Source of the DNA: Rhizomys pruinosus
Lineage: Eukaryota; Chordata; Mammalia; Rodentia; Spalacidae
Reading direction: 5' to 3'
Length of the DNA stretch: 64,000 bases
Assembly: GCA_009823505.1 (NCBI GenBank)
Contig: VZQC01008895.1
Span: 1 to 64,000 of the forward strand
Made by a program: the position numbers and the translations under genes. Every line of letters starts with the position of its first letter. The first letter of the stretch is position 1. Of the stretch, positions 1 through 11,010 are shown piece by piece. Under the pieces are notes generated by a model that saw only the letters and a program-made list of their open reading frames with translations, did not search any database and had not been told where the DNA came from.

Positions 1-102
1 AAACCATTTAAGCTTATTTTTTGTTGTACACCGTTGTAAGAGCGTCACCCCTTGTCCGACCTTTATTCCCTATTCTTCGACTCTTATCGCTTTGTCGCTT
101 AC

Positions 103-462
103 TGTGGTGGTTTGAATAGATGTCCCCCTAGGACTTAGGTGTTCAGACCATTGTCTCCAGTTGGTGGCCTGTTTTTTGGTGGCTTAGAAGGTGTGCGCAG
201 TGCTGAGAGGAGTGCGTGTTGGGGGCAGGCTATAGTGTTTTAACAAGCCTCATGGTTCTACAGTTGCTCTCTCTGCTTCTTACTGTGCTCATTGCGAGAT
301 GTGACCCTCGCGTTCTATGCTCCAGCGCCATGCCTCCGCAACAATGGGCACTCTAATTCCCTCAGAACCATCAATTAAGCTCAAATAAATTCTTCACTTT
401 TCTATAAGTTCCTTGGTCATGGTGCTTTATATTCACCAAGCACAGAAATGTGACTTAATACA
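103..462 (+). mobile_element. MaLR-type LTR (ORR1/MT class), apparently solo
   Basis: The element begins TGTGGTGGTTTGAATAGA and ends ...TTAATACA, about 360 bp, with an AATAAA polyadenylation signal at 384-389. This is the layout of a non-autonomous ERVL-MaLR LTR. No partner LTR or internal region adjoins it, so it looks solo. The flanking 5-mers (cttac / gaggg) do not match, so no target duplication is visible. Subfamily not assignable by eye. Confidence 0.75.
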
Positions 463-1948
463 GAGGGTATCTTACAAAGTTAGGAGGGCTGAACAACCAG
501 TGTGCTAATAAAGAAAATTGTACTCCCTGAAAAGAGCAGCTATTTCAGCTAACACTCCAAGAAACACACAGCTCCCTTCTTCTTCAGCAGTCACGCTTCA
601 GTACACAGGAGGAGGGCAGCATGTGTGCTTCCTAATCATCATGCATTTGTCACATTATTAGTGATTCAAATCAATCAAGATTTAATAAAGTTAATAATTT
701 TGTCTATTATGAAGACTATTCTTTATACCAAGTTGGCATCCTTCAGGGTTTGTGATACAGAATTACAGATTAATGCTTCATATGTAGGCTTTATACATTT
801 CTCACACTTTGCTTCTGTGTCCTTACTGTACATATCAACTCCATGAAAAGGACAAATAATGTGTCCACTGTCATCAGGAGAATGGCCGAGATCGTGTGAA
901 ACTCTTGCAATGTTCTTAACATTTCCATGACCTTATTCTAAAAAACACTGCTGATAATTTATACCTATATCTATAGCAGAGTCTAACAATTTTACTGCTA
1001 GATATTTATACAAATGCCATGGGATAAGCATTGTGTCTTTCTGGACTGTCAAATGTAGTAGATATTATGTAGTGTAAGGTAACTTTCGTGTTAAAATATG
1101 ACTAAACAAATAGCGAAATCTTGCTTTGTGCGGAGTGGATAGGGAAACTAAAAATTAGACTGCAGTAGACTGATTCTTGGTCAGGAATAGCAAAAACCAC
1201 CTTTTGCTCAGTTCCAGAGAAACTCCAGTTAGGATCCGAGGCTCTGGACCTCGCGGGCTGACGAGCAGGACGGGAACACACCATAAACAAAAAAAAAAAA
1301 TATAAGATTAAAAAAGTTTATAATATGAACAAAAAGCGTAACATAAAAAACTAAGTAAAAACTTCTTAAAAAAAAAAAAAAAAAGAAAACTCTTGCCTGC
1401 TGGCAGATTGTTTGAGGCTAGGTTTGGGCCTCATGGTGTCTCTACTGGTTTCCTCTGCCATTAGGAGTCTGAAGAAATCTTTGGAAAAATACACATGTAT
1501 TACAAAATCAGTATAATGTGAATCTCTCCAAATCTTTCCATTTCCCAATATATATTTTAGTCTCCAAACTTCTTGTCAATTAAACTTTCAGCTTTCTTAA
1601 AAGTAAAACAAAAGAAGTAATGGGAACAAATAGGAAAGAACGAGGCATACATCTCCTGAGGGCCACAGTGGCTCTGGGCAACATTACATTTTATTTACTT
1701 CTATTCTATACATACATCACATTATTGGAAAGAAAATACAAGGCAAAAGGGAAAATCACTATGAAAAAAAAATTCTCTGCATTTAAGAAAAACTGGGCAG
1801 AGGCTGGACTTTTCAGGTAAAATGAAGTGATTAGCTTTATGATTAAGCAGATATTCTAACACAAAGAGGTGAGGAATAGAGAGAGGTTAACATCTGTTTT
1901 TCAGTTAATGAGAGTGGCCCACAGTAATTAAATACAGTAAGGTGTATG
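463..1948. other. No gene seen; unassigned AT-rich sequence
   Basis: No repeat or exon recognised. Two A-tracts lie at about 1289-1300 and 1366-1384. The first directly follows a short CpG-containing stretch (about 1205-1277), which could be the 3' end of an old retrocopy. Short open frames here have no recognisable features. Confidence 0.4.
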
Positions 1949-2037
1949 TTTTTTTTTCTTTCTGCAGAGTTGGTGATAGAACACAGGGCCTTTACATGTC
2001 AGCAAGTTTTGTATTACTAAGCTCCATCCCCAGCCCC
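1949..2037 (-). mobile_element. ID-type / tRNA-derived SINE, diverged
   Basis: A T-run is followed by sequence reading, on the minus strand, as GGGGCTGGGGATGGAGCTTA... with a degraded tRNA-like body. This matches the ID / tRNA half of rodent SINEs. No target duplication seen. Confidence 0.6.
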
Positions 2038-3793
2038 AGTAAGATGAACTTTACTGACACATCTCCAAACAAAGCATTGGGTTTTAGAAGAAAAAAGAAC
2101 TTAATGTAAATCATCTAAAACTTATTTCAAGCAAAAATAAAGTCACTAAATCTTTATATTTTCATGGGTAATAATTTTAAAGTATAGATCCCATAGCAAA
2201 AGGTCTGGAAAGATTCAAAATAAATTAACAATAGTGAATACTTAAGACAATGAATGAGAGAGTTGTCGGTGAATTACCAGAGAGTCCATCCAAATTTTAT
2301 TCTCATTTTGTTTTATGTAAAAGTGTCTTCCCTTCTGAAAATAATGTGAAGCCATGAGTTTCCTAATTTGATTTAGAAGATAGGGTAGGTGACAGTTATA
2401 TGTAGGACAAGCTTTCTTTGTAACAAGAGGTACCTCATGCCCTGCTAAGGGAAAGGAACACACTACCTCGCTTGTGGCCACTGTAGGAGAACTGACCCAG
2501 CGCAATTAAAGGTTACCTACCGCAGAACCAGGATCCACTGGCTATGTCCTGTAGCGACTGGGGAGAAGTACTACAGGAACATTTCCATCTTGGCCATCGA
2601 TTCCCACCTGCCAGACGACTGCTGACCCCTGGACAGGAATTTCTCAGGCTGATGGTGTTGGCCTATCTTCTTCGGCCTATGTCCATCTACATACCTAACA
2701 CCAGCCTATCCGAGCTTGGTGGTCGCACCGGGACCTCTTTCCAACCATGGCCATTCCAACGAAAAGAGAGCCTGCTTTGGCTTACATGAGTGCGAAATCT
2801 TTAACTGATGGCTTGGAATTTCTGTAATGATGTTCATGGTATTCAATTTATTGCTGCTACAGCCCTGCTTTTATAAACCAAATATGTCAGGTCCAAGACC
2901 CAATACAGGCCCCCCAATTTTGCCACTGCACACCATTGCTCCCATTCAGCATCACACCTAGGCCACGGGTTGCTTCCTCTTTGGGGTGGGGTCAGAGACA
3001 ATCCCTGACTCCCAATCCATGTGGTCTTGCGCCGCAGGGGTGCTGGAGCTGAGAAATAGCCCCCATACAAACTGGATCTTCCTACTAGTATTATGAGGAA
3101 GAGGGGGGGAGGGGAGGTAAGGAAGGTGAAGAGGGCCTGAGATTAAAAGTCAGATCTTCAGCTCTGTTGCCTCATTACATAACTAACAACTGTACACAGA
3201 AACAAATGGTGTTATTTTGCTGTTTGGATGACTTTTATTAATGAAGAGATCCTTTGGTGATTTGCCTCTCTAATTTCTACTAAAATTTTATTAATACAAA
3301 ATGGTGTTATATTCTCTTTAATGTTAGTAACTCATTTCTTAATTTCCTAAGATAAGAATAATTTGGTAAAACATAAAATTGAGCTAAATTCAATAAACTC
3401 AAGTAAAAGAAATCATTAAACCCTCTCCAGAGAAATGCCTGTTTTCAAGCTTTTGCTTAAGTGTCTATAAAAAGACCAACAAGATACTTAGTTGTCTCTT
3501 TATTGCCCGTCTTCCCCCCATTGACTTACACAGTCATTTCAGATATGCTTTATTTTCTGTCTGGATTCATTTTCTAATTGGCATTGACTTCAAACAAAGC
3601 AACTTTAATTTTCCCTGATCACTAACTCCCAACCTTCAGTTCCATGTCAGACAGTCAATAATCTGTAAACAAACATTAAAGCACTCTAGCAGGTTTTCCT
3701 TTTTGGAGTTTCAGGACTTATGTTACACAACTCCAGAGCTGGTGAACATTGCAAACAAAAGGGACACTGCTTCAAGCCTGCTTTCTTTGTTTC
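2038..3793. other. No gene seen; contains a GC/CpG-richer patch
   Basis: About 2430-3075 is richer in G+C and CpG than its surroundings and is followed by a purine-rich run (about 3092-3140). Short open frames exist on both strands but none matches a family I recognise. It could be an old LTR or retrocopy; I cannot decide. The rest is plain AT-rich DNA. Confidence 0.4.
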
Positions 3794-3822
3794 TTTTTTT
3801 AAGGTTTATTTAATTTTAAGTG

Positions 3823-3859
<37 letters not shown>

Positions 3860-4010
3860 TGTTTGGAGGACCAGAAAGGGTCAGTAGACCTTTCTAGACG
3901 CTCGAGTGACAGGTCGTTGTGAGCCACCTGTTGTAGGTTCTGGAAACCAAACTAGGGTCTTCTGCAAGATTGGCACGTGCTCTTAACTGCTCTGCCATCC
4001 CCAAGCCCCC
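3794..4010 (-). mobile_element. B3/B2-family SINE with internal (TG)n
   Basis: Read on the minus strand it starts GGGGCTTGGGGATGGCAGAG, continues with a B2-like tRNA-derived head and a diverged body, then a (CA)n/A-rich tail. The (TG)17 tract at 3825-3858 lies in the tail-proximal part. Diverged, so an older insertion. Confidence 0.7.
3825..3858. repeat. (TG)17 microsatellite
   Basis: Seventeen uninterrupted TG dinucleotides inside the 3' part of a B3-like SINE. Confidence 0.95.
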
Positions 4011-4056
4011 TTTTCATTTATCTTAGTTTTCTTTCTTATTTAATGTTTTTAAACAA

Positions 4057-4197
4057 TATTATTTTATTTATTTATTTATTTTTATGTGTGTGAGCTTTGT
4101 CTGCATGCATGTAAGGGCACCCTTAGTCTTTCAGTGCCTTAGGAAGCCAAGTGGGTGCTGGGATTCAAACTCAGGTCCTGTGTAAGAGCACCAGTAC
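4057..4197 (-). mobile_element. B2/B3-family SINE fragment
   Basis: Plus strand shows TTTATTTATTTATTTTTATG then a B2-like core ('gtgggtgctgggattcaaactcagg') ending at 'gtaagagcaccagtac'. The tRNA head is missing: the element stops at the T-tract of the adjacent B1. Confidence 0.65.
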
Positions 4198-4393
4198 TTT
4201 TTTTTTTTTTTTTTTTTTTTATTTTCTTTTTTTTTTCTTTCTGGTCTTTTGAGACAGGGGTTCTCCTTGTAGCGCCCAGCTGTCCTGGAACTCACTATAT
4301 AGAGATAAATGAACAGGGTGTTCTTGAAACTCATAGAGATCCTGCGTGCCTCTGTCTCCCATGTGCTGGGATTAAAGCCATGCACCACCATGC
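4198..4393 (-). mobile_element. B1 SINE, minus strand
   Basis: A long T-tract (the A-tail) is followed by 'gagacaggggttctcc', 'ctgtcctggaactcac' and 'gtgctgggattaaagcc', the 7SL-derived B1 body in reverse. It abuts, and probably truncated, a B2/B3 fragment on its left. Confidence 0.85.
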
Positions 4394-5004
4394 TTTTAAT
4401 CTTTTATTCATAGAAAAAAATTGAACCGCAATAGTGTGAACCTGGTTCAGGGGCTTAGAGTTCACTAGTGGTAGACAGCTTGCCCCTAGTTCCCAGTACA
4501 AGGTGTTACTTCTGGTATTACTGTGGGTGAAGCAAAATGTTTGGCACCTAGTATGGTGTATTTTGACACCTTTACATCAAAACTTATTAATTCATCAGTG
4601 TTTTTTACTTTGTACACTTGCCATACGCATTATACGACGGAATTCTGACCACTCCTCTTTACACAGAAGTCAGGTTATATTTTGCAAAGGACTCTCAGTA
4701 TATCTGAGAAATAGCAGTGGTCACAAAGGTAGCTTTCAATGCCTCTTTATAAACGACGTCTGACTTCATGGTAAATGCCAGAAAAAGAGGAAATCAAAAT
4801 TGACAATACTGATTTCCACAAGTGTAAGAGGGACACCCAGGAAGGTAAAATGAATCAAAGTTTCAATTCTTATAGTTATGAAATTCTCCGAGAGCCTAGA
4901 GAAAGGTATACCATATACAGTATTATATCATTTTTAGTGTATGAAATCTGTGGGCATATAATTAAAACCAAATTGAAGAGAAAAATGTTTATTCCACTTT
5001 AGAA
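4394..5004. other. No gene seen; possible ID remnant
   Basis: About 4450-4502 weakly resembles an ID SINE on the plus strand ('tagtggtagacagcttgccc'). The remainder has short open frames only, with no motif I recognise. Confidence 0.35.
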
Positions 5005-5292
5005 CTACCAGGTAGAGGCACTCAGGGCAAATTTCTGGAGTCAGGAACTGAAGCAAAGACCATTTATTTACTGGATTGCATGTCTGGCCTGTGCTGAGCG
5101 TGCTCTCTTATACAAATCAGGATCAGCTGCCCAGGGACAGCACCACTTGTAGAAGACTGGATGCTCCCACATCACTCAGCAATCAAGAAAATGTATCACA
5201 TGGCCAGAGGCTGATCTCATGGAGGTCATGACTCACTTGAGATTCCGTCTCCCCAGGAATGTCAAGTTGACAACCGAAGCTTAATCAGCACC
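5005..5292 (-). mobile_element. MaLR-type LTR (ORR1-like), truncated
   Basis: Phrases such as 'aggaactgaagc', 'gcccagggacagcacc', 'ctcccacatcactcag' and 'tgtcaagttgacaa' occur in the order of a rodent MaLR LTR in reverse. The LTR 3' part (left side here) is missing. Confidence 0.7.
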
Positions 5293-5395
5293 ATGTATTT
5301 GGGCATTTGGCCAGGAAATTTCTATCAAACACTGAATAGTCAATTTTTTCAAAGATCTTCAGTATACATTTCCTGCTTAAAAATAAATTTTAATG

Positions 5396-5619
5396 AGACG
5401 AGGATATAGCAAAGTTGGTAGAATGCTTGCTTAGCAGGCATGAGGCCTGGGTTTAATTCTTGGAATCGTAAATCTCAGAGTGGAGGCACACAGCTCTATT
5501 CTCAACAGTAAGTACAGGTGAGGCAGGAGGATTAGAAGTCGAAGGTGTTCTTTACTACATAGGTAAAGGGCATTGAAGTGCTAGATACCCTGTCTCAAAA
5601 TAAATAAATTTTAAAATGA
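5396..5619 (+). mobile_element. RSINE/B4-type SINE (ID head plus B1-like body)
   Basis: The head 'ggatatagcaaagttggtagaatgcttgc' is ID-like and is followed by a diverged B1-like body ending 'accctgtctcaaaataaataaa'. This composite order defines the B4/RSINE families. Confidence 0.65.
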
Positions 5620-5768
5620 GGGTTATAGAGATGGCTGAGCAGTTAAGAGTGCTCAGTGCTCTTAGTGAGGCTGTGTCTAATTCCTAGCACCTATATTGGG
5701 TGGCTCACATTTGCTTGTAACTACAGGTCCAGGGGATATGGTAACCCTCTTCTGGCCTCTACAGGCAT

Positions 5769-5802
<34 letters not shown>

Positions 5803-5866
5803 CACACACGCACGCACGCGCGAAAATAAATAAATAAATATAAAAATAAAATGAAATAAAATTTTA
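5620..5866 (+). mobile_element. B3/B2-family SINE, plus strand
   Basis: Starts 'gggttatagagatggctgagcagttaagagtgctcag' (B2 head, split A box), continues with 'taccctcttctggcctctacag', then an (AC)n run at 5771-5800 and a GC-flavoured ACGC extension, and ends in an AAATAAAT tail. It directly abuts the preceding RSINE tail. Confidence 0.75.
5771..5822. repeat. (AC)n / (ACGC)n microsatellite
   Basis: Fifteen AC dinucleotides, then an interrupted ACACGCACGC stretch, in the tail of the adjoining SINE. Confidence 0.9.
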
Positions 5867-5939
5867 AAAGCTAATTTCAGGTTAAATAGATAATAATCTA
5901 TTTTATAAAGAACTTGGAAATGCAGGAGAAAACATACCT

Positions 5940-6060
5940 ATAGCTGATTATGTACTTTGTCTACACCAGGCACTGAGATTATACAAATATACTTTCTGCT
6001 TTACTTGTTTTAACAATAACCTTAAGAAGTAATTATTTTTATAGAGAGATTCCTTCCCAG
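5940..6060 (+). mobile_element. MIR-like ancient SINE remnant
   Basis: 'caccaggcactgagatta', 'tttctgctttacttg' and 'acaataaccttaagaagtaatta' follow the order of the MIR central region (tRNA-derived, shared by mammals). Strongly diverged; assignment by pattern only. Confidence 0.45.
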
Positions 6061-6859
6061 ATGCTGGAGTATGACCTAAGCAGAACAGGCCGTGCCTAAA
6101 GCCATAGGTGTGGTATCCAGCAGGGGCCCTGAGATTTGAATTAAAGCTGGCTGAAGTCAGATCTAAAACTGCTTTTCCTCATATTACCTGTTTGTTTTAG
6201 AACCTCTGAGCCCCAGGGCTTAGAGAGAAATGAAAGAAGGTAAAAATCTGTTCAAAACCAACCAAAGAAGCAAGCTTGTTACTGCACTTCCAGCTTAGAC
6301 GGAACTCCCGTCACAACTCTGGCTGACCTGTCACTCTCCTTAGTCCCCCACCACACCTCCCTTCTGGTGTTGCCTCTACCATCTCTCCTCCCTCTGCTGA
6401 CATGGCCCCTCACTCTCCCATTCTCTTCCAATCTCTCTAGCCTGCACTTCAGGCTATCAGAAGACTACCTTCCTATCTCCAGTTATGAAGGCCAGAGCTC
6501 CATTCAAGATTCTCTCCTCTTAGTACACTTCACATTCACACCTGTGTCTGATTTCCATCATCCCAAGTGCATCATCTGAGGTCTCTTTTCTGCACTCCAG
6601 TCTACATGTGCAAAAAATCATTAAGCCTTCAATTCAGTGCCTGAATGGTAACTCAAAACTCACAGTTTTCAAAGAAAATTGATGTCTCCTTCATATAAGC
6701 AGAGTCTTCATCTAGGCTTAAATAATCTAGGGAGAAACAATTTCATTCCACTTGGTTATGTGAGCCAAGAAGCCTGGAATCACCTTCCCCACCAATTTGC
6801 CAACTCTCCCTGAGCCCACATATCCAATTCAGATAAAGTCATCCCAAGAATAGCTTATT
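6061..6859. other. No gene seen; pyrimidine-rich block
   Basis: About 6330-6540 is CT-rich (many CTCTCC/CCTC runs) and is open on the plus strand only because it is low in A. No exon signals or repeat family recognised; an L2 remnant is possible. Confidence 0.35.
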
Positions 6860-7170
6860 GGGCTAGGAAAATAGCTCAATAGAACTCAAGATGGATCCAT
6901 AAAGGACACGCAAACAAAAGCTTGCATTGTGATGCATGCTTCTAATTCTAGCACTGGGGAAGCAGAGACAAGAGGAATCTGGGCCTCACTGGCTGGCCAG
7001 CCTAGACAAATTGGTGAGCTCCAGGACAATGAAGAAAGAAACTCTGTTTTGGGGAACAGAGTGGACGGCATCTGAGGAAGAGTACCTGAGGTTGTCCTCT
7101 GGCTTCTACATGCACACACAAAAAGACACATACATATTACTGCACATCCATGAATGCATACAAAAGATTG

Positions 7171-7206
<36 letters not shown>
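6860..7206 (+). mobile_element. B4 SINE, near full length
   Basis: Starts 'gggctaggaaaatagctcaa' and has a B1-related middle ('gcatgcttctaattctagcactgggg', 'gcctagacaaattggtgagc'). It then has the B4 tail 'ctgaggttgtcctctggc' and ends in (CA)n at 7178-7206. Diverged, so an old insertion. Confidence 0.8.
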
Positions 7207-7208
<2 letters not shown>

Positions 7209-7380
7209 AGCACATATAAGCAGTGGCTTCTTTTATTCTTTACCATTCATATGTATCCAACCCACAGCTCACAGCTTGCATGAGTGGGAGAATAGCTAGG
7301 AATGCACCCTAATGCAAAACCATACATGTAAGACATGAAGTATTTGTGATTGTATTTCATAGCTTGATTCTCATATTTTC

Positions 7381-7598
7381 TTTTTTCTTTTTTTCTTTTT
7401 TTTACTTTTGTACGTGTATGAATGTACTATCTGCACCTGTGTCGTGCAATGCTGCAGAGGTCAGAAGAGGGTGTCAGATTCCCCTGGAACTGGAGTTAAA
7501 GATGGTTCTCAGCCTCCATGTGTGTGCTGGGGATCGAACCTGGGTCCTCTGAAAGAGCAGTCGGCACTCTTAATCACTAGGCCATCTCTCCAGCCCCA
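7381..7598 (-). mobile_element. B2 SINE, minus strand, flanked by 14-bp TSD
   Basis: T-rich tail, B2 body and intact head (minus-strand start GGGGCTGGAGAGATGGCC). Flanked by identical ATTCTCATATTTTC at 7367-7380 and 7599-7612, the target-site duplication of L1-mediated insertion. Belongs to the short B2 type ('actggagttaaagatgg') without the 17-bp internal duplication. Confidence 0.92.
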
Positions 7599-7797
7599 AT
7601 TCTCATATTTTCAAGTGTGATCTTTGCAGATGACAAAGCCATACAGCAATGTCAAAAGGCTGGATATGCCTCATTGTAGTCTAATCCACCAGCCTCTCAA
7701 GAAGGGAGCCACCATCTCTTTCAGCCAAGGTTCTCACAGCTTTCCAGGTCCTGTTCCACTTAGTGGCCTTAGTACCTTTTCATTCTTTTGAGGTGTT

Positions 7798-8170
7798 CTA
7801 CTTTGCTTTCTGTTACTGGGGAAAAACACTGGCCAAAACCAGCCTGCAGAGGAAAAGGTCGATTACATCTTATACATCACTGGAAACAAGGGCGGGAGCT
7901 CACACAGGAACCTAGGGGCAGAAACTGAAGCTCAGACCAGGAAGGAGGGCTACTTCCCAGCTGGCTTTCCCTGGCTTGTGCTCATCCAGCATTCTCACAT
8001 ATGCCTAGGCATGTCACCACCTCCGTTGAGCTAGGCCTTTTAACTAGTAAATAGAAAATGTCCCATAGAAAAGGCCACAGGCTAATCTGATGGAGCAATA
8101 ATTCAACTGAGGTTCTCTCTTACCAGGTGAATAATTTTTGTTCACAGCTGATGCTAAATATGACACAGGA
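7798..8170 (-). mobile_element. MaLR-type LTR (ORR1-like)
   Basis: Reverse-strand LTR text: 'ctttctgttactgggg', 'gcagaaactgaagctcag', 'ccacaggctaatctgatgg', 'caactgaggttctctct'. These lie in the expected order over about 370 bp. Diverged; no internal retroviral sequence beside it. Confidence 0.7.
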
Positions 8171-8273
8171 CATGCTATTCCCATAAAACAAAATCCTAAA
8201 TAAGTATATTGTCCTTTGACCCCTCCCCCCAGTATAAAATGGGTCCCAGTTGCCTTTTATTTGGAGGTTTCAC

Positions 8274-8625
8274 TCTGGCTTGAATGAGAATGTTTCCCAC
8301 AGGCCCCAAGTACTTGACCACTTGGTACCACTTTGTGCAGTGTTTGTGGAGGCTCAGGAGGGGTGGCTTTGCTGGCAACAGCACATCACTAGAGGTGGCT
8401 TTGAGAGTTCCCAGCCCTGCCCTGCTTTCTAGTCTCCCTCTCTGTGCTTCCAGTGCCTGCTGGAAGATGTGAATGCTCAGCTTCCTGCTCTGCCTACCTT
8501 CTACCATGCCCCCCTGCCACGATGGACTCTTTCCTGCTCTTCCAGAACCAGAACACAAATAAACTCTTCCTTCCATAAGCTGCCTTAGTCATAATGTGGT
8601 ATCACAACAGAAAGTAACCAGTACA
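8274..8625 (+). mobile_element. MaLR-type LTR, same class as 103-462
   Basis: Starts 'tggcttgaatgagaatg', has the late-LTR signature 'gatggactctttcc' followed by 'caaataaactcttcc' (AATAAA signal), and ends 'agtaaccagtaca'. A reading frame of about 126 residues across it on the other strand has no coding features. Confidence 0.75.
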
Positions 8626-8929
8626 ATATTATTATGTTTATTAGGAAACACGCAGTGTATGATACAGTAACACCAGTGACATTTGATAGAAAACAGTTGA
8701 ATCCTATGTACGAAATGTTCTCTCTGCAATGCATGTCAGCCACTCAGAGGACAGTCTTTCTGGCACATAGGTGACTTGCCCTTTGAGGTCAAATGCTCAT
8801 ATTTTGATTTCTTCTCATTGCTTCCTTCCTTCTCTCCCTTCCACTTATCCTCTCTCTCCACCTACCCTTTTCTCTTACAGAAAGCACAAGACAGATTGCC
8901 TCCTCTTACTTTGAGAACTAAACTTCTGA

Positions 8930-9145
8930 TGAAAGCCTTTTCTCACCCAGCCTCAAGCTCTCTGCTCATACATTTGCTCTGCACTCCCAGACAACCACTC
9001 TCTGTTTCCTTGGGACACTTATGTCAGTTTGTATTTATAGTTTTGTTTACATGGCAATTGGTATCCTCTCCATTTCCTCCATGAAACAGGGTTTGGGTCA
9101 CTGCACAGCACAATGGATTGTAAACACTTGATATATATGAATGAG
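8930..9145 (+). mobile_element. L2-like ancient LINE 3' remnant
   Basis: 'gaaagccttttctcaccc', 'tttgtttacatggcaattgg' and 'cagcacaatggattgtaaacactt' follow the order of the L2 3' end (the mammalian CR1-like LINE). The flanking CT-rich tract (8800-8880) is unassigned. Confidence 0.45.
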
Positions 9146-9299
9146 TCAATTTATATTTTAAAAAGATCAATTGTCCCAGGGAGGGAGAAGGCAAAAGGAA
9201 AAAATGAAAATGTTATTTTCTTATAATTTTACTTTTTTATTCTGCTAACTGGTACCATGTTCTACTATGTTGTGAGTTGTTAGAAGTTTGACAATCATT

Positions 9300-9735
9300 T
9301 TGATTCCTTCCTTCCTCCCTATGGGCTGCATGTCCATCACACATCCCAGAACCCCTCCCTTCTCTTCTTTTCAGCATCACTAAAATCATCTGAACAAATC
9401 TATCATCATCTCTTGCTCAGGTGACTGGATAACCTTTCAAGTGGTTTCACTTTTGTGTGCTCATTCTCCTAAAACTATTTCTCTATTAAGAAGCAAAAAG
9501 CTCATTGAAAATGAATCCACTCACTTCAGTTCCCTGTTTAAAACCCTGTAATATTTTCTAAATCCCTCCCAATACCAGTCATCTTTATTATCATAGCATT
9601 TGATTGCTTTTATCACCATAGGTCACTCTGCACAACTCTCAGAAGAATGCAAATTACATGAAAGCAAGTACTTGCTACATGTACAGAACATGTCAAGCAC
9701 ACAGTAGGTGTCACAAAAGTGTAGACTAAGTATAA
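9300..9735 (+). mobile_element. L2 LINE remnant with internal deletion
   Basis: 'atcatcatctcttgctcagg', 'ctgtttaaaaccctgtaata' and, at the end, 'agcacacagtaggtgtca' match successive parts of the L2 3' region. Intervening consensus sequence is missing. Ancient, no target duplication. Confidence 0.55.
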
Positions 9736-10392
9736 TTGGGTTTTCCAAAATGTTCTTTAAGGAATAACCTTAAGATCTGCCTTTATAGAATCAAGACACA
9801 GACCCTTTTACCCCGGTAACGTCTCAAGCTTCAAAACCCAAGAGGTGGGCAGTGAGGCCTTATATGAGCCCCCAACAGAATGGGTCTCATATCTTGAGTC
9901 AAATCTAATAACAATTCATGAATTTCAAAATTCATATGACAAAGAGCTAATGTGATCTTCTAATTTTTTATTCTTTCCAGTCCTAAGGCTAAGTGTGGCT
10001 AACAGGACAGCAGGGTAATAATTTTCATTATCTTTTCCTCTTTAGAAAATTGCTCACGAAGTGCTGCAAATGAGAAGGGCCCACTGGTGCCCCAGGAAGG
10101 CCTGTCTGAGTGGTGCTTTTTTTGTTTATGCTAATTAAGTAGGTTGTAGATGGGTTACTTAGCAATATCCTTCATTGAGATGCTCAGTGCTGGGAGCTTA
10201 ATTATATGTTTCATGCCTAAAGTGGTCATTAAGATGGAAAAAAGGCGTTATCTGTGGATCCCAGGCTGTTCTCAGTGTTACTGGGATCTGACCTGACAAT
10301 GCTCTGAGAATTTGCAGAGCCATTTACACAGATTTGCTAAATGACATAGAAGAGTTTCAGTACTCCATGGCATAAGCTAAGGACAAATAAGA
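9736..10392. other. No gene seen; possible conserved noncoding block
   Basis: No repeat recognised in 10020-10350. This stretch has balanced composition with TAATTA-type cores (for example 'gctaattaagtagg', 'gagcttaattatatg'). Conservation cannot be judged from one sequence. Confidence 0.3.
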
Positions 10393-10604
10393 TTGATTTT
10401 CAGATTTATTTTTTATTTGTGATTGTATGTTGGGGGGTGTTTGGGGGTGTGTATGTGTATTCAGGAACCCATAGACATGCAGCATCTTACTGGACTTGGA
10501 GTTACAGGGGGTTGTGAGTTTCCTAGCAAATGTTCCAAGAATCAACCTTAAGTCCTATGGAAGAGCAGCAGGTGCTTTTAATCACTGAACCATCTTGCCA
10601 ACTA
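10393..10604 (-). mobile_element. B3-family SINE, diverged
   Basis: 'cagatttattttttatttg' (tail), a G-rich expansion ('ttggggggtgtttgggggtg'), then 'actggacttggagttacagg' and 'ttttaatcactgaaccatct' form a B3/B2 body and head in reverse. Confidence 0.7.
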
Positions 10605-11010
10605 TCAAAGACATTATATTTTAATGAAATTATTTAAGGCATATTTAGAATGTAGTGAGGTTGGATATTTTACTCATATTTTTCATATGTTTCTCTCAGC
10701 TTTAATCTTTGTTTTGAGGAAGTACCATGAACAGTTTCATTTCAACTAGTAGGAATAAGAACTTCCTAAATCAATCACCTCAGCTTTTGTGAAAGAACAA
10801 CTCCATTAAAAATCGAACTCCTCATGGGCTTTAATGGAAACCATCAATACTGCATGTTAGGGGAAAAAAATCAAATTTATAATCTTATTTTTTTTTCCAA
10901 ACAGAAAAACTATCGATTTTTTTCAATAGAATCTGACTGTTTTAAGAGTTCTTTTCTCTCTGTCATATCAGTCTTTGAAGACTATCTGTGCAGGAGAGAT
11001 GAAAATGTGT
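10605..11010. other. No gene seen; left flank of an L1
   Basis: AT-rich sequence without a recognised repeat. It forms the 5' flank of the L1 starting near 11011. No duplication of it is found on the far side of that L1. Confidence 0.4.

Noticed and set aside
6886..7215. Cys-rich minus-strand frame (VCVCVC repeats)
   Set aside because: Product of the (CA)n tail of a B4 SINE.
8196..8576. 126-codon minus-strand frame
   Set aside because: Lies across a plus-strand MaLR LTR; no coding features.
8860..8890. Good-looking 3' splice site (pyrimidine run then 'ttttctcttacag')
   Set aside because: The downstream frame has no recognisable exon and no partner donor. CT-rich DNA yields such matches by chance.
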